DNA of 64,000 nucleotides from Hanleya hanleyi. Lineage: Eukaryota > Mollusca > Polyplacophora > Lepidopleurida > Hanleyidae. The stretch's first letter is position 1. Each line of letters starts with the position of its first letter. The position numbers and the translations under genes are program-made. Positions 12,101 through 24,100 of the stretch are shown one piece after another. The stretch lies in assembly GCA_036873755.1 (NCBI GenBank), contig JAVTVY010017181.1:496001-560000 (forward strand). Reading direction: 5' to 3'. The notes below the pieces were generated by a model that ran no database searches, was not told the DNA's origin, and saw only the letters and a program-made list of their open reading frames with translations.

Positions 12101-15100
12101 GTGTTTTATTTATCTACATCATAATTATGAGAGTCGGGGGTATTGTGAAATTGTGATGAGCATCTTTGAAGAGTGATGCATACTTTACAATAATGATATT
12201 AATGACTTTTTATCTGGGAACTCAATCCGGGCAATTTAAGTTGGCTAATTTATGTATTTCATTTTCATAAGATGGTAGAGCAGAGTATATTATTTTCAAC
12301 AAGATTTGGCTAAAATGGTACAATTTTCCTTCCTTTCACTCATGCACAAACACAATGATTCTCACCTCTTCAGAAAATTGTGGGATTCTAGACTTGGGAG
12401 AGAAGACCACCTCGACCCTGGCCTGGCCTCCCCGAGCCTCCAGGGTGATGGTCTGTGTGGGGGCGATGGTGAGGATGTTCTCATGTTGTAGCTGAGAGGT
12501 GGTGGGGGTGATTGCCAGGTTAAAGCTGACTGGAGCCAGACTGTTATTCACAATAGGAATGTATTTCTTCACAGCTTTGTGAACCACTAGATTACCCAGG
12601 TTAACGATTCTGAACCTAGGATCAACCACCTCCACCTGGAAACAGACATAGATGAACAAGTTTAGAATTATAACAAATAGACTGGAAGGTAAGAGAATTA
12701 GCCAACTCTAATAAACCATGAACTGCACAAAGAGCACATGAACCATACTGCTATGATTATTTGGCATTGATAAAAGAGATTTGAGCATCCATAGACCTTC
12801 ATATATATATATATAGTCACTTCAACACTCATTCAGGCCATTTCATTTTTTTTTACTGTGTGGCAGCCTTGTTGCTTAATCATTGCATTTTAGACATCCA
12901 ATAAATTATATTATTTTTATTATAATTTATAACATAGAAAGGCATACTCTGCAACCACAGTGATGATTAAAGCTAACAATTGACACTATTAGAGCATCAA
13001 AACTGATGGCACCCATACCTTCATTTCTGTCCCTTGTCCGTAAATTTCCACGCTCTGCTTGGACAGCCCATTGATCTCAAACACAACTGTCTCGTGGTAT
13101 TTTCTGGCTTCCCGAGGGTAGAATGTGATAGGCATGTCCACTGTCTTCCCAGGAGGGAGGACACAGCTCTCAAAACTGTGATGTAAGAAGTTTGTGGGCA
13201 AGTACAGACAATCCACACTGAAACAAACAAAACAAAACATCACATTTACAGTTGTGCTGAAATATAGTGGTATTCACGTTTCCTATATATATCAGCCCTT
13301 CGCAAACTTCCAGTTGCACAGCAGCTTTGATCTTGATTTGGAAACAGATGCGCAGTTTCAAAACGTTGCCTTTTATAGTCACAATACACATCACAGATAA
13401 CTTTGCAATTGGTAGATCCTGAACTATATCCATTTCCATCAAACCCTCGTAACAGCAGGGTTGACCTCATTTTGAAAACAGATCTGTGTGGAAATGGCTT
13501 GCAAACTATCTATCTCGGAAAGGCATATTCTACTGAAGTGAAAACGTGTCTAAACTGGAAATATTGCATCATGTCTCATGTGAGCATAGGGATCCACAAA
13601 ATGTGTGTTAGTAGACATCTAGTTCCTATTCTCCATCAACACAACTAAAGAAGAACAGATCAGCAAGCATAAATTTACCTGATCTCCTTGCGGTCCCTAT
13701 TGGTCAGCTGTAGGACGGTACTGTGGGTGGGCATGCCAGCACGGTGGAGGAATAATGGCCCAAAGTCAAATGACTGGAAGGAGAGATGGAGACCAGGGGC
13801 CACACCCAGACCAGAAACCAGAATGTTGAAAACTGGGCCATGTGATATCTGGTAAGAAACAAATTATATATCAGTGAGGTACTATGCAGTGCAAATTTCT
13901 CTGCACTTCCATCCTACTCCTATCTAGAATGTAGAGAAGGCAAAGAATGATGAAACCTAGATTTTTTTTCCTTCTGCTAAAAGTTAGAAAGTGTTATGTG
14001 AAGTATTGGAGCTAGCATTCATACACTATCCATGATCAGTTATTAATAAGAGGTATAACAGTATAACTTGAGCGTATAATAGTATAATGACCAGCTTTTT
14101 GATGAATCCTGAAACTGTTGAACATATCAGGCTTCAGTGACTACTCACCCTCAGACTGAGTTCACATCCTCTCAGGCTGGTTTTACAGGGTGGACAGAAC
14201 AACAGGGTGAACTTCTGCTTCTCTCCATGTAGGACTCCACCCTCTTTTGGTGTGATGGACACCATGTCCTTGTGCACTGACCTCTCGTGAAGCTCACATT
14301 GATAGTCAAAGTTGAATTTCCCCGAGTTGAATAGATACAGGTTCCTGATCGCCTGTTCATGCACTTCCACCTGTAAGTATTGACAACAGTCTCTATCAGT
14401 ATAAAAGGAAGAAACATTTACGCAACGACACTGTACCTCATGATTTCTGTGCAATGGTGGGATGTCACATCACAAATGCGATCAAGTGTGATGTCAATTT
14501 GAGTACTTACCAATAGACGTTACATTGCAAATATACATCTACATGAAACACTGGAGTTATAAACCACTAACCTCTACCAAATAAGGCAAGACAGTTACAT
14601 ATGCTTAAAGTTTCTTTGAATAATTGCAATTTGGAATATCAGATTTTATTCAAATATATATGTATGGCCAAATATGGTACCATGTGATGTGACTAATCCA
14701 ACTTATAAAATCAAACAATACTGGAATACACTTGAAAAATTAACCAATGACTGATGAATATATAAAATACAAATATTGGTGGAAGGTTCAGTGGCTCATA
14801 ATTAACTTGGACAGTATGCTAATGAACGTACCTCTCCAAATTTGATCTCATTGAGAGCTTTGTCTGTGAGTTCAACCCTGTTACCAGTTGAATCCTCACA
14901 CACCAGAGTGGCATTCATGGAGTAACCCTCCGCCTTCACGTTAATGTTGATTGGCTGGGTCTTCCTGCGTACCTTACAGATGAGGTTAAAGTTCACCTCC
15001 TTGTCCGTGGTCGGGATGAAGTACAGGTTCACAGGGACTCTGTGAGGAAATTATTGGCAAGTTACAATGGTAGAGAACTCACAGAACCATGCAAATATAC

Positions 15101-18100
15101 TAGCAAGTGTTTATCTTTACACGTTATCATTTACAGTCTATCATTATACAAGACAGGAAGATGTGACTATAACTTTATTAACAAGAGCTTACACAGATAG
15201 TTCTGATTCCTCACGAATCTACACACACACACATGGGGAAACAGAGATATCTGCCAAAGCTCAGAATGTTAATAATATTATAGTTGTCTCAAAGGTGCCA
15301 AATATTCTGGTCTTGTATTTGTATCAGATTAACATGACTACCCCAAATTACCTATCATTATATCATGTTCAAAGAGATTTTAATTAGTAGTACATAATTT
15401 GGTTCATGCAGAACAACTCATCTAATGGGTGTCTGATAACAGACCAACAGGTGAAATTAAATATGCTAGTAAGTTTACCTTGACATTGCTGGGATGGAGC
15501 CTGCCATGGGCTCTACCTTGAGGTGTGCTGAATATCCCGCAGAATGGCACGAATTCTCTATAAAGTTGAACTGGAACGGCTGGTCCTCATTGTTAATCAT
15601 GTGTACGGTCTCCACAGCCTCATGACCTGAGGGGGGATATCATACATAATCAATACACTCATCGTCAATCCATAGTTAAAAAGTGTTTTTCAATATTAGA
15701 AATGAAGTTTTCTGTGAGAAATAAATATTTATATATTGCACAACCTATAATCACGATGGTATCACAGTGTATAAAATGTCACTTTATTCTGTGGTATAAC
15801 AACAGTTCAGGATTGATTATGTAGATCATGATATTGAATTTTAACATGTTTAAACAGGGTATCAAATTCAGAATTCAGCTGTTAACTTGTATACCTTTCC
15901 CATCCCTATTATGTGGTGACACATACCTATAAGTAAGGCCTTGAAGTTGAGATGAGACCTCTCCAGGCAGATATCAGGCTCTCGTGTACCACCCACTAAC
16001 AGGAATGGTACGGTGATGTTCTGCTCCAGTATAACAAACTTCCAGAAGGATTCCACAATGTCAAGCTGGCTCGATACAAACTCAAATGCAATCTGAAATT
16101 GATGTTATTTTGAACATATGAACGACTGTGAAGCATGGCAACTGCCAATATATTCATTGATAATTTCTGGCTTCTACACATTGCTCAGGATGAGAGAAAA
16201 GTTTATGTAAAAACTTTCCCGATTTAAAATATTCAATACAAATAATCAAATAGTCGAAACAGAACTGAATTGTACACTGTATTGTTTCTTACGAGTTATA
16301 CCATGTACATGGCAAAATTATTATCTGTAGTCTGATTCAATACAAACTCTAGTTCCAGTGGCCAATGTGTATAAGGTAGCAAAACAATTGCAGGTAACTT
16401 ATGCAAAACCATAACATTTTCACAGGCCAAAGATTGTTAATTATATACCATCTTATGAAGGTAAAATGGAGTTCACTTTGTGTTTGTCTTACCCAGGGCC
16501 TGATCTAGATTTTCAGTTCGAGCAGTACCGAATGTGTTAATTAAGTTATAGTGAAATAGGCTTCAATGAAGGACTGTCGAAGTCCACTGTTCTAAAATAC
16601 AGTCTGACAACTTGATATTTAGAAACATTACTTGCATTACTATCGGTTTCAGTATGTTCAGAGAAGAATTTCAAACCCGAGCTCAATAAACGGCCTGTAT
16701 CCGGCCCTGCTTACCTCACATTTCTTCCCTGGCCTGACATTACCCTTGGGGGTCAGACATGTGAACATGGGTAACTTCTTAGGGTCCAATTCATCTTCAT
16801 TTATCCATTCAAAGTTGTATGCCTGACTGGTGGGATTCACAATCGAGAATTTCCTATTGTACAGAAATATGGAAAAGATCATGTGAAATAGGCTTTGGCC
16901 AGTACAAAAGGGACTGCTATGTAGAATCAGTGGTTCCTGGACAAATTAAAGTTTAATAAAATCTATTTCTGTTGTATGCCGAATTGGATGAAATATTAGG
17001 CTCAACTCATACAGACAGCCTTAATTTCTGAACTTATAACGAATGTAGGGTGACTACATCCCCATCATCTATATTTGATACAGTAATTAATGAATGTATC
17101 CCAAGTCAGTTTAAAAACTTTTGAGCAGCATGGTGAACACGAGATATGTTATATGTTTTCAGTCATATGCTTACCTGACATGTCGTATTCCTACTCCAAC
17201 AACGTTAAACTCCAGGACCCGTGTGTTGGGGTCGAGAGTAGCCCCGGGAGGAGCACCACCCGGCCCTCGGAGTTCTGGGTTGCGTCTGGCACTGCTGATG
17301 TAATCCGAGTCGGTCAGCTCAAAATGGCAGTAAGGCATCAGACTCTTGGCTTTTAGACCTATCACAGGACCTTGTTTGTCTTTCTCTAGGTTAGCAATGC
17401 TGGAAATAATGGAAAAAAACAGACATACAAATAAACTACAGTCAACAAAGATTTGACTATAAAATTTGAGCACAATGGAGTTAGATATTAATTTGCATCC
17501 ACCTATCCAAAAGGGAGAAATAGTAAGGCTTGTTTCACTGTAGAACGGACATTTTCCCAAAAATGAATGTAATGGCGACATCTCTGTGAGCAACTGTGCA
17601 CATGATGATTTCACTGTGGAATAAATGCGTGTATTCTCTGTGCCGAAAGAGAGACAACATGTATACGGAGAGACATCCATAGAGTTAGAGCATGCATGTT
17701 CTACTTACCTGCAAACCATCCTGGCCTCAAAATCTTGAACTTCAAGAGGTGAGAATTTCACATGAAATGTGGCTTTCTTCCCAGGTAAGATTGTGCCGTA
17801 CTCAGGCTCCACAGAGAATGGTATGTCTGACTGACCCAGACTGACACGAGACAAGGGTCGCTCAGGCTCAGAGTAGAACGTCACCGAGCGTTGGGACATT
17901 GTAAAGTTGTCCATAACCATCTGCCAGTTGTAGTCCATCTTCACAGAGCCCTTGTTACTCATTACAAAGCTACAACAGATGCAGAAATTGATTAAATTTT
18001 GATTGATTACTATTTACATATGCTTTGGACAGATTTAAACCCTTGAACATATAAAAATTTCAAATTAGCAATAAAACTGACACATCTACAAACATAAAGC

Positions 18101-21100
18101 CAAAAGTATTCATTGTCCCACAATTTATTATATTTATAACAGGAAATTAGTACAGATTGTCTTCCTACAATAGCGGATTTCTGTTCAAATCAATCTGTCT
18201 ACTCCAATATATCAGCATGAGAACTGAGAATTGACACTTTCACTTACTCATAGACTCTGGTCTGGAACATGAGTGTGTCCTTAAACTGAACACTGTCCAC
18301 TTTACACTTGTATTTACAGTTGTCAGCTATGGCTGCCACCAGCAGATCCACGGTACGAGTGGAATCCGGTATCTCTGTGTGGGGCGGCTCAGGCTCTGTC
18401 TCTACCACCTTCTTCTTAGCAGGGCGGGAGGAGGGTGGTGGGGTGGATGGTTGTGTCTTAGCACCACTATATTTTCAAAAGGAATATACATATAAAGTAA
18501 AACATTAATCAGATTTAGTCATTAATAACAAGATAGAATTTCCAAAGTATTTCTTGTAATGCTTCATAAAGGAAAAGCAAAGAATAATTCATCACAAAAT
18601 CTAGGGCCTAAATAAATATTGTAAATGCAGCATTTGTGAACACAAACTCGACAAGTAATTGGATAAAAATCCTACCCCTCTGTAGTCTGTCCTGCTGAGC
18701 TTGGACGTACATCCACCCATTTCACTGTCCGTATACGGTCATCCCAGTCAGCAACCTGCATCAATCAAGCGATTGGTTTGTCAATTATTATAGGGTATAT
18801 ATATGGTCTACATATAATCAAGATTTTGAAAGCCTTGATTGGTCAGCATACAGTGGCTGAAGCAACACAAAAATCACAATACTGACTGATAAAACTCCAG
18901 GTGAAAAAAAGTGTGCCTGTTGGAAGTCTAAGTAATTCAATGAAGTGTAAAATGCATAAATGATCAGAATATTAGAGAATGAAGTTGAGGAAACAAAAGA
19001 TACATTTCCAATTCCAGTGTAGTGATAGCCTTTATTACGTCTCTTAGAGTCTGGATTATGACAAATGAAAAGCTGTTAGCAACTTAAGGCATTCACATGA
19101 ATTAGTACAACAGCAACAATGGGGATCGCCAGCCACGCTAGGCGGCACTAGTGCTCCAACAGGTAAAGAAGACGTGACGTCATAAAACGAACAATTATAA
19201 TCTCGTTACATCAGGGGTAGAATTTCGACGCGAATCCGGGAATCGACTCGCGCAAGGACTCGCCTGAAATGCAACTTGCGCGAATCCAGTTGGATTCGCG
19301 CAAGCAAAGCTTAGCTTAATCAGTGTGTTGTTCATTCAAAGAGATTTATTAGATATTTCACGAAGATTCAAGTCAAATAGCTGACCTGTAATCAGAAAAC
19401 TCCCGAGATATCATTTTATCTTGCTGCAAAACGGACAATGGCGGTCCTCTATGTTTTGATGACGTAATGCACTAACTAACCCTCGGAAACCTTTGCTAGA
19501 TTATTTTTTGGGAGCCTCGAATACTTTCTGTAATGGTTCCCGACTGGCGCCAAATGACTCAAGTGTATTCTCCTTCGCTCGGCTGTTGGTGCAAAGCCAC
19601 CTACGTTAAACCCAACAGGCGAAAACAGCCTATATGAAGGAATTGAATCCAGCTAACACGTGGTCCTCGCAGGGAATTACACGAAGGTGAAAATGAAACC
19701 TGGGACATTTGGATATCAATTCGCAGATGAATTTGATTCGGATTCGTTCATAATTAGATTGATAAACAATTTTCCCTAAGACAGCACATCGGGCAAAGTA
19801 GAATCAAGCGGTAAGGAAATTTGTGAAAATAAAAATGGATCGTTTCTTCAGAGACATTGCCTGCATGAGACCTGTCATGAACAACAACAACGCGGTTTAC
19901 CATTTTGCGTTGAGAAGACGCATTTCTTCAGAAGTCAGTTTATTTGAGGTCAAGATTTTAACTTTAACGGCACTGCACTTCTTGTTTATGTCTGCGACTC
20001 TTGAATTTTTGTTGGTAATTTTTATCTTTCACTGTAAAAACCATCATGGTATGAAATGAAAATATGTGGGACAAAAATATCAGGAATTTCCTTATTTTTT
20101 TAATGTTGCTGCGTACCGGAATCTGATATAAATCCATGCCGAACTGTTATGCCTAGTCTTTATATAAAGGTTCAATAATAATAATTGTTTTACTGCTTGC
20201 CAGGAAATGATGCAGGTGGCAAGCTTTTATTTTTTATTTATTTATTTTTTTTTGCAATGCAGACAATCCCAATTGTTTGTTTTTTTGCAATACAAAGATA
20301 CAAAAGAAATAAGATTCAGACTATATATACTTACCACTTAGGGCTGTTCCAGAAAAAAGTACATGGGGGGGACAGAAGGCACTTTATATATTTGCGTATG
20401 GGTCGTGTGGTAAAAGAGTTATATAATTACATGGGTGGTTACCTGATGGATAAACATAATGGCAGTTATGTTGATTACATATTATATTCAATAATATGGG
20501 TGGTGGGGGTAAAATTATATTTCATTACATGGGTGGTGGGGGCAAAAATAAAGTGCCTTCTGTCCCCCCCATGTACTTTTTTCTGGAACAGCCCTTAACA
20601 AAAAATGTTTAGGTTGAATACTGCTCATCAATGGAGATAACCAATCACTCGCCGGAACTAATTTAAGGGTGTGCTATTTTAGGTGTGCTAACCACCCTCC
20701 TAAGAATAAATGAATAATTTAAAAGTGATTTCAATCAATTTCCCATTGAGAAGTTTACATTTAGTTGCACAGTGACCAGCACTGATGGAAGTGGCAACTG
20801 GTCAACAAATGCTGGGTGCGAGAAATTTGGATTCTCACAAACTGTGCCACTGGGAATCCAAAGTTCGCAAATTTGGATTCTTTGGATTCTCGCAAACTAA
20901 GCCATGGATTCTCGCAAAATTTTGCGAAATTCTACCCCTGTACATTATGATGTTGCCTTTGTGATGTCAAGAAAAACGACATGCGCATGCGTCATTCACC
21001 GCTTGGTACACGTAGCCACCTGGCGTCAGTTCGAGCTGGCGAACCCCATTGAATCAATTTCCCAATAAAATACTTGCCTCAATTTCTGACTTATCGAATG

Positions 21101-24100
21101 TAATTTTGGTGACTTTACAGGGGACTACATGCTCCTCCAAAGTTTTAGGAGTCTCTGCCTTGAAGGTGACAGAGATGTCTTTGGAACAGCCTCCGTGAAG
21201 GTGACCAGTCTGTGGAGTGAATTTGAGCTCTGGATGTTCTGGCCACTGGAACCGTATGCAGTCATTCTTGGAGTGGTTGGTCATAGAGAAGCTTAATGTT
21301 CTTGGCTCATTGATGTAACAGTCACCAAACTTGATCAGATTAGGCTTGGCAGCTGTAAAAGTGAAGGTATTAAAGTATATGGACTGATCATTGATCACAC
21401 TTGCAATGGTTAGGGTTGGAGTGTCGTTGGGATAGCATTGGACGGCATAGTGTGTGTTATCCACATTTAATCTGGAACAGCTAAAATCTGAATCCAGAAT
21501 AACAAAATTTGAAATTCAGGCAGGATATCCTTCAACAGGTTCAGCTAGCCTGAACAGGGGAAGAAATATGAATTGACTTACCTGGTACATCATCTTCCGC
21601 CATATTGCCCTCCTCATTTTCTGGGTCAATCGGTGTGTGTACACTGTGAATGTTGTCTAGTGTGATATCATCCTCGTAACCCTCCCCGACCATCTGTATG
21701 ACGGAGTCCTCGTACTGGTTATCTATCACGGTGAACCGGACGTGGGCCTGGGATCGCTGTGGTGTGGTGGGATGGTACAACACATCAAACGTGGCTGTCT
21801 CCCCAACATTAACCACCACAGAGGCTGTATGGGGCAATTTCCTGGCATCTAAAAGTTACAAATGCAAACAATAAGAAGCATTCACAAAGTCTTAAGGACA
21901 TCTGTTGAGAAGTTTTGCATCAAAGAGTGCATTCATAACAATGGAGACTCGGATGAAACCAATTATAAACACAGGAAGGAAGCAATCAGAGATTGCTCAA
22001 TTGTATGCCCCCCCTTCCGCTATAATCCGACACTGCCCCGCCATTGTTCTGTTGTTTATTGGTTGGTGGAGGCCTAATTTGGATAATTATACAAATTCTG
22101 TTTCTGTCACTTTTTTTGCCATGCCTCACATAATACATATTCCAAGTATCAGCCAACAAGTGATAATACGATGTTTCGATGCAAGATGGTCGCCAGGGCT
22201 TTCGCCAAATCCGAAAATGTGACCTGGTTATGAGACCTACATTCCTTGGGAGTATATTGTGGTGAAATTATGAAGCGATCAGTGAACTTTGAATTTTGCA
22301 CCCAATTCACTCTTTTTGGGGCAACTTCATACTTTAATTTCAGGACCTATGTTGTCTGCTTTGGAATGTAGGATAACATATAATATAGCCATTTTTCTGG
22401 TCCAAATCGGTTATGGACTGAGATCCAGCCTGGACAAATGAATATATCCCATTCACTTTAGTTTTGATAAACAAAGGGCCATAACTCTTGAAAATATAAC
22501 CGAAAGCAGAGAAACTTCACGCTGCACACCAATGGGTCACTGACCACATATCATGCAAATTTCATACTTGTCCATACAATATTAACCGAGATCCAGCCCT
22601 ACAAGTCTCAAAGATTTGAAGAAAAAAGGGCCATAACTGTTGAAAATATATGCGAAATGTGGAGAAACTTCACGCTGCACAACTACAGGGCACTGACCAC
22701 ATATCCTGCAAATTTCATAATTGTCCATACAATATTAACCGAGATCCAGCCCGGACAAGTCCCAATTCACACAAATTTGAACAAAAAAGGGCCATAACTC
22801 TTGAAAATATATGCGAAACGCGGAGAAACTTCACGCTGCACAACTACAGGGCACTGACAACATATCCTGCAAATTTCATAATTGTCCATACAATATTAAC
22901 CGAGATCCAGCCCGGACAAGTCCCAATTCACGAAGAATTCAGGAACAAAGGGCCATAACTCTTGAAAATATAAGCGAAACATGAAGAAACTTTACGCTGC
23001 ACAACTGTGGGGCACTGACCACATATCATGCAAATTTCATACTTGTCCATACAATATTAACCAAGATCCAGCCCGGACAAGTCTCATTCACAGAGATTTC
23101 AGAAAAAGGGCCATAACTCTTGAAAATTATACCCGAACTCGGAAAAAACTCAACGCTGCACATCTACGAGGCACTAGCCACATTCCATGCAAGTTTCAAT
23201 GCTGTCCATCAAATATTAACCGAGATATTGCTCGGACAAGAAATTCGGACGGACAGACGGACAGACAGACAGACGGACAGACGGACGGACGGACAAAGCG
23301 ATCGCTATATGCCCCCCCTCTAGTTAGAGGGGGGGCATAAATATAAATCAGTAACCATTTATCAGAACTGTGCATCGTATATTACCAACAGTAGATACGC
23401 CATGAATCCAAAAAATATAACAAGATTTTTTAGTCAATCCAAAAGGATCATGGAACTTTGTCCATATGGAGGGGTTTTCATAGCTTAAATTATATACATG
23501 TGCTGGGAGCAATTTCACTGCAATAATAAAACTGAGACTCGTGTTTTTGTTTGAGTTGCTATAAAAATCCATTTCAGAATCCATGGCTTATCTACATTAA
23601 TGTAAGAATGATCCTAGCTGGAGTTTACTGTACATTAATTTACCTGCTCCTTCCAGATCAGCCATGACAGCTGGGGTAGATTCTGATGGTCTCAACATGA
23701 ATGCATCATCTGGATCAATCAAGTCTATGTCCACCTGTCAGGAGATAAACACCATTTGAAAATAAATACTACATTTTCAACAGGATTTAAGACTTCCATT
23801 TTACTGATTGAAGACTTCCATTTTACTTCCATTTTTCATGTGTTATGAGACTTTATCCACCTGTCAGGGGGTAAACACCATATGAAAATAAATACTACAT
23901 TTTTAACAGGATTTAAGACCTCCATTATAATATAAATGTACATGTCCTCTGGAAAGTTAAGGTTTGAAGTTGACATAATACAAAACAAATAGCCCCATCT
24001 CCAACCTCTCTCACAAACCATCCAAGTTTCAGTATGGAATGTTACAACAATAACTGTAGTATTATTAGACTATAACCAGAAGTTTGTATTCATTGTTTAT

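Larger units (their letters stand above)
7708..18675. other. introns between w53 and w35: no recognised elements apart from those listed
   Basis: Introns above 300 bp here are 7708-8487, 8719-9176, 9328-10050, 10215-10757, 11058-11369, 11920-12365, 12636-13018, 13218-13678, 14371-14831, 15040-15478, 16093-16714, 16854-17174 and 17400-17708. They are AT-rich. I see only a short hairpin at 9127-9150 and the duplicated block in 9328-10050 described separately. Confidence 0.7.
19118..21050. mobile_element. small palindromic MITE (~200 bp) split by a later insertion
   Basis: Left arm AATGGGGATCGCCAGC (19118-19133); right arm, complemented, AATGGGGTTCGCCAGC. Removing the 19212-20940 insertion and one TACAT leaves about 199 bp. 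Its right end is only 27 bp from the GC splice donor of w34. I cannot assign a superfamily. Confidence 0.65.

Noticed and set aside
20185..20598. 137-residue + strand frame
   Set aside because: It lies inside the Harbinger-like MITE and its host element; the second half simply translates the inverted repeat arms.
21472..21480. Alternative acceptor for exon w34 at 21472
   Set aside because: With the one-base phase left by w33 it would place TAA at the second codon; the acceptor at 21488 keeps the frame.
22650..23340. Overlapping + strand frames of 67-119 residues
   Set aside because: They follow the ~158-bp core repeat of the pearl-like element and change frame from unit to unit.
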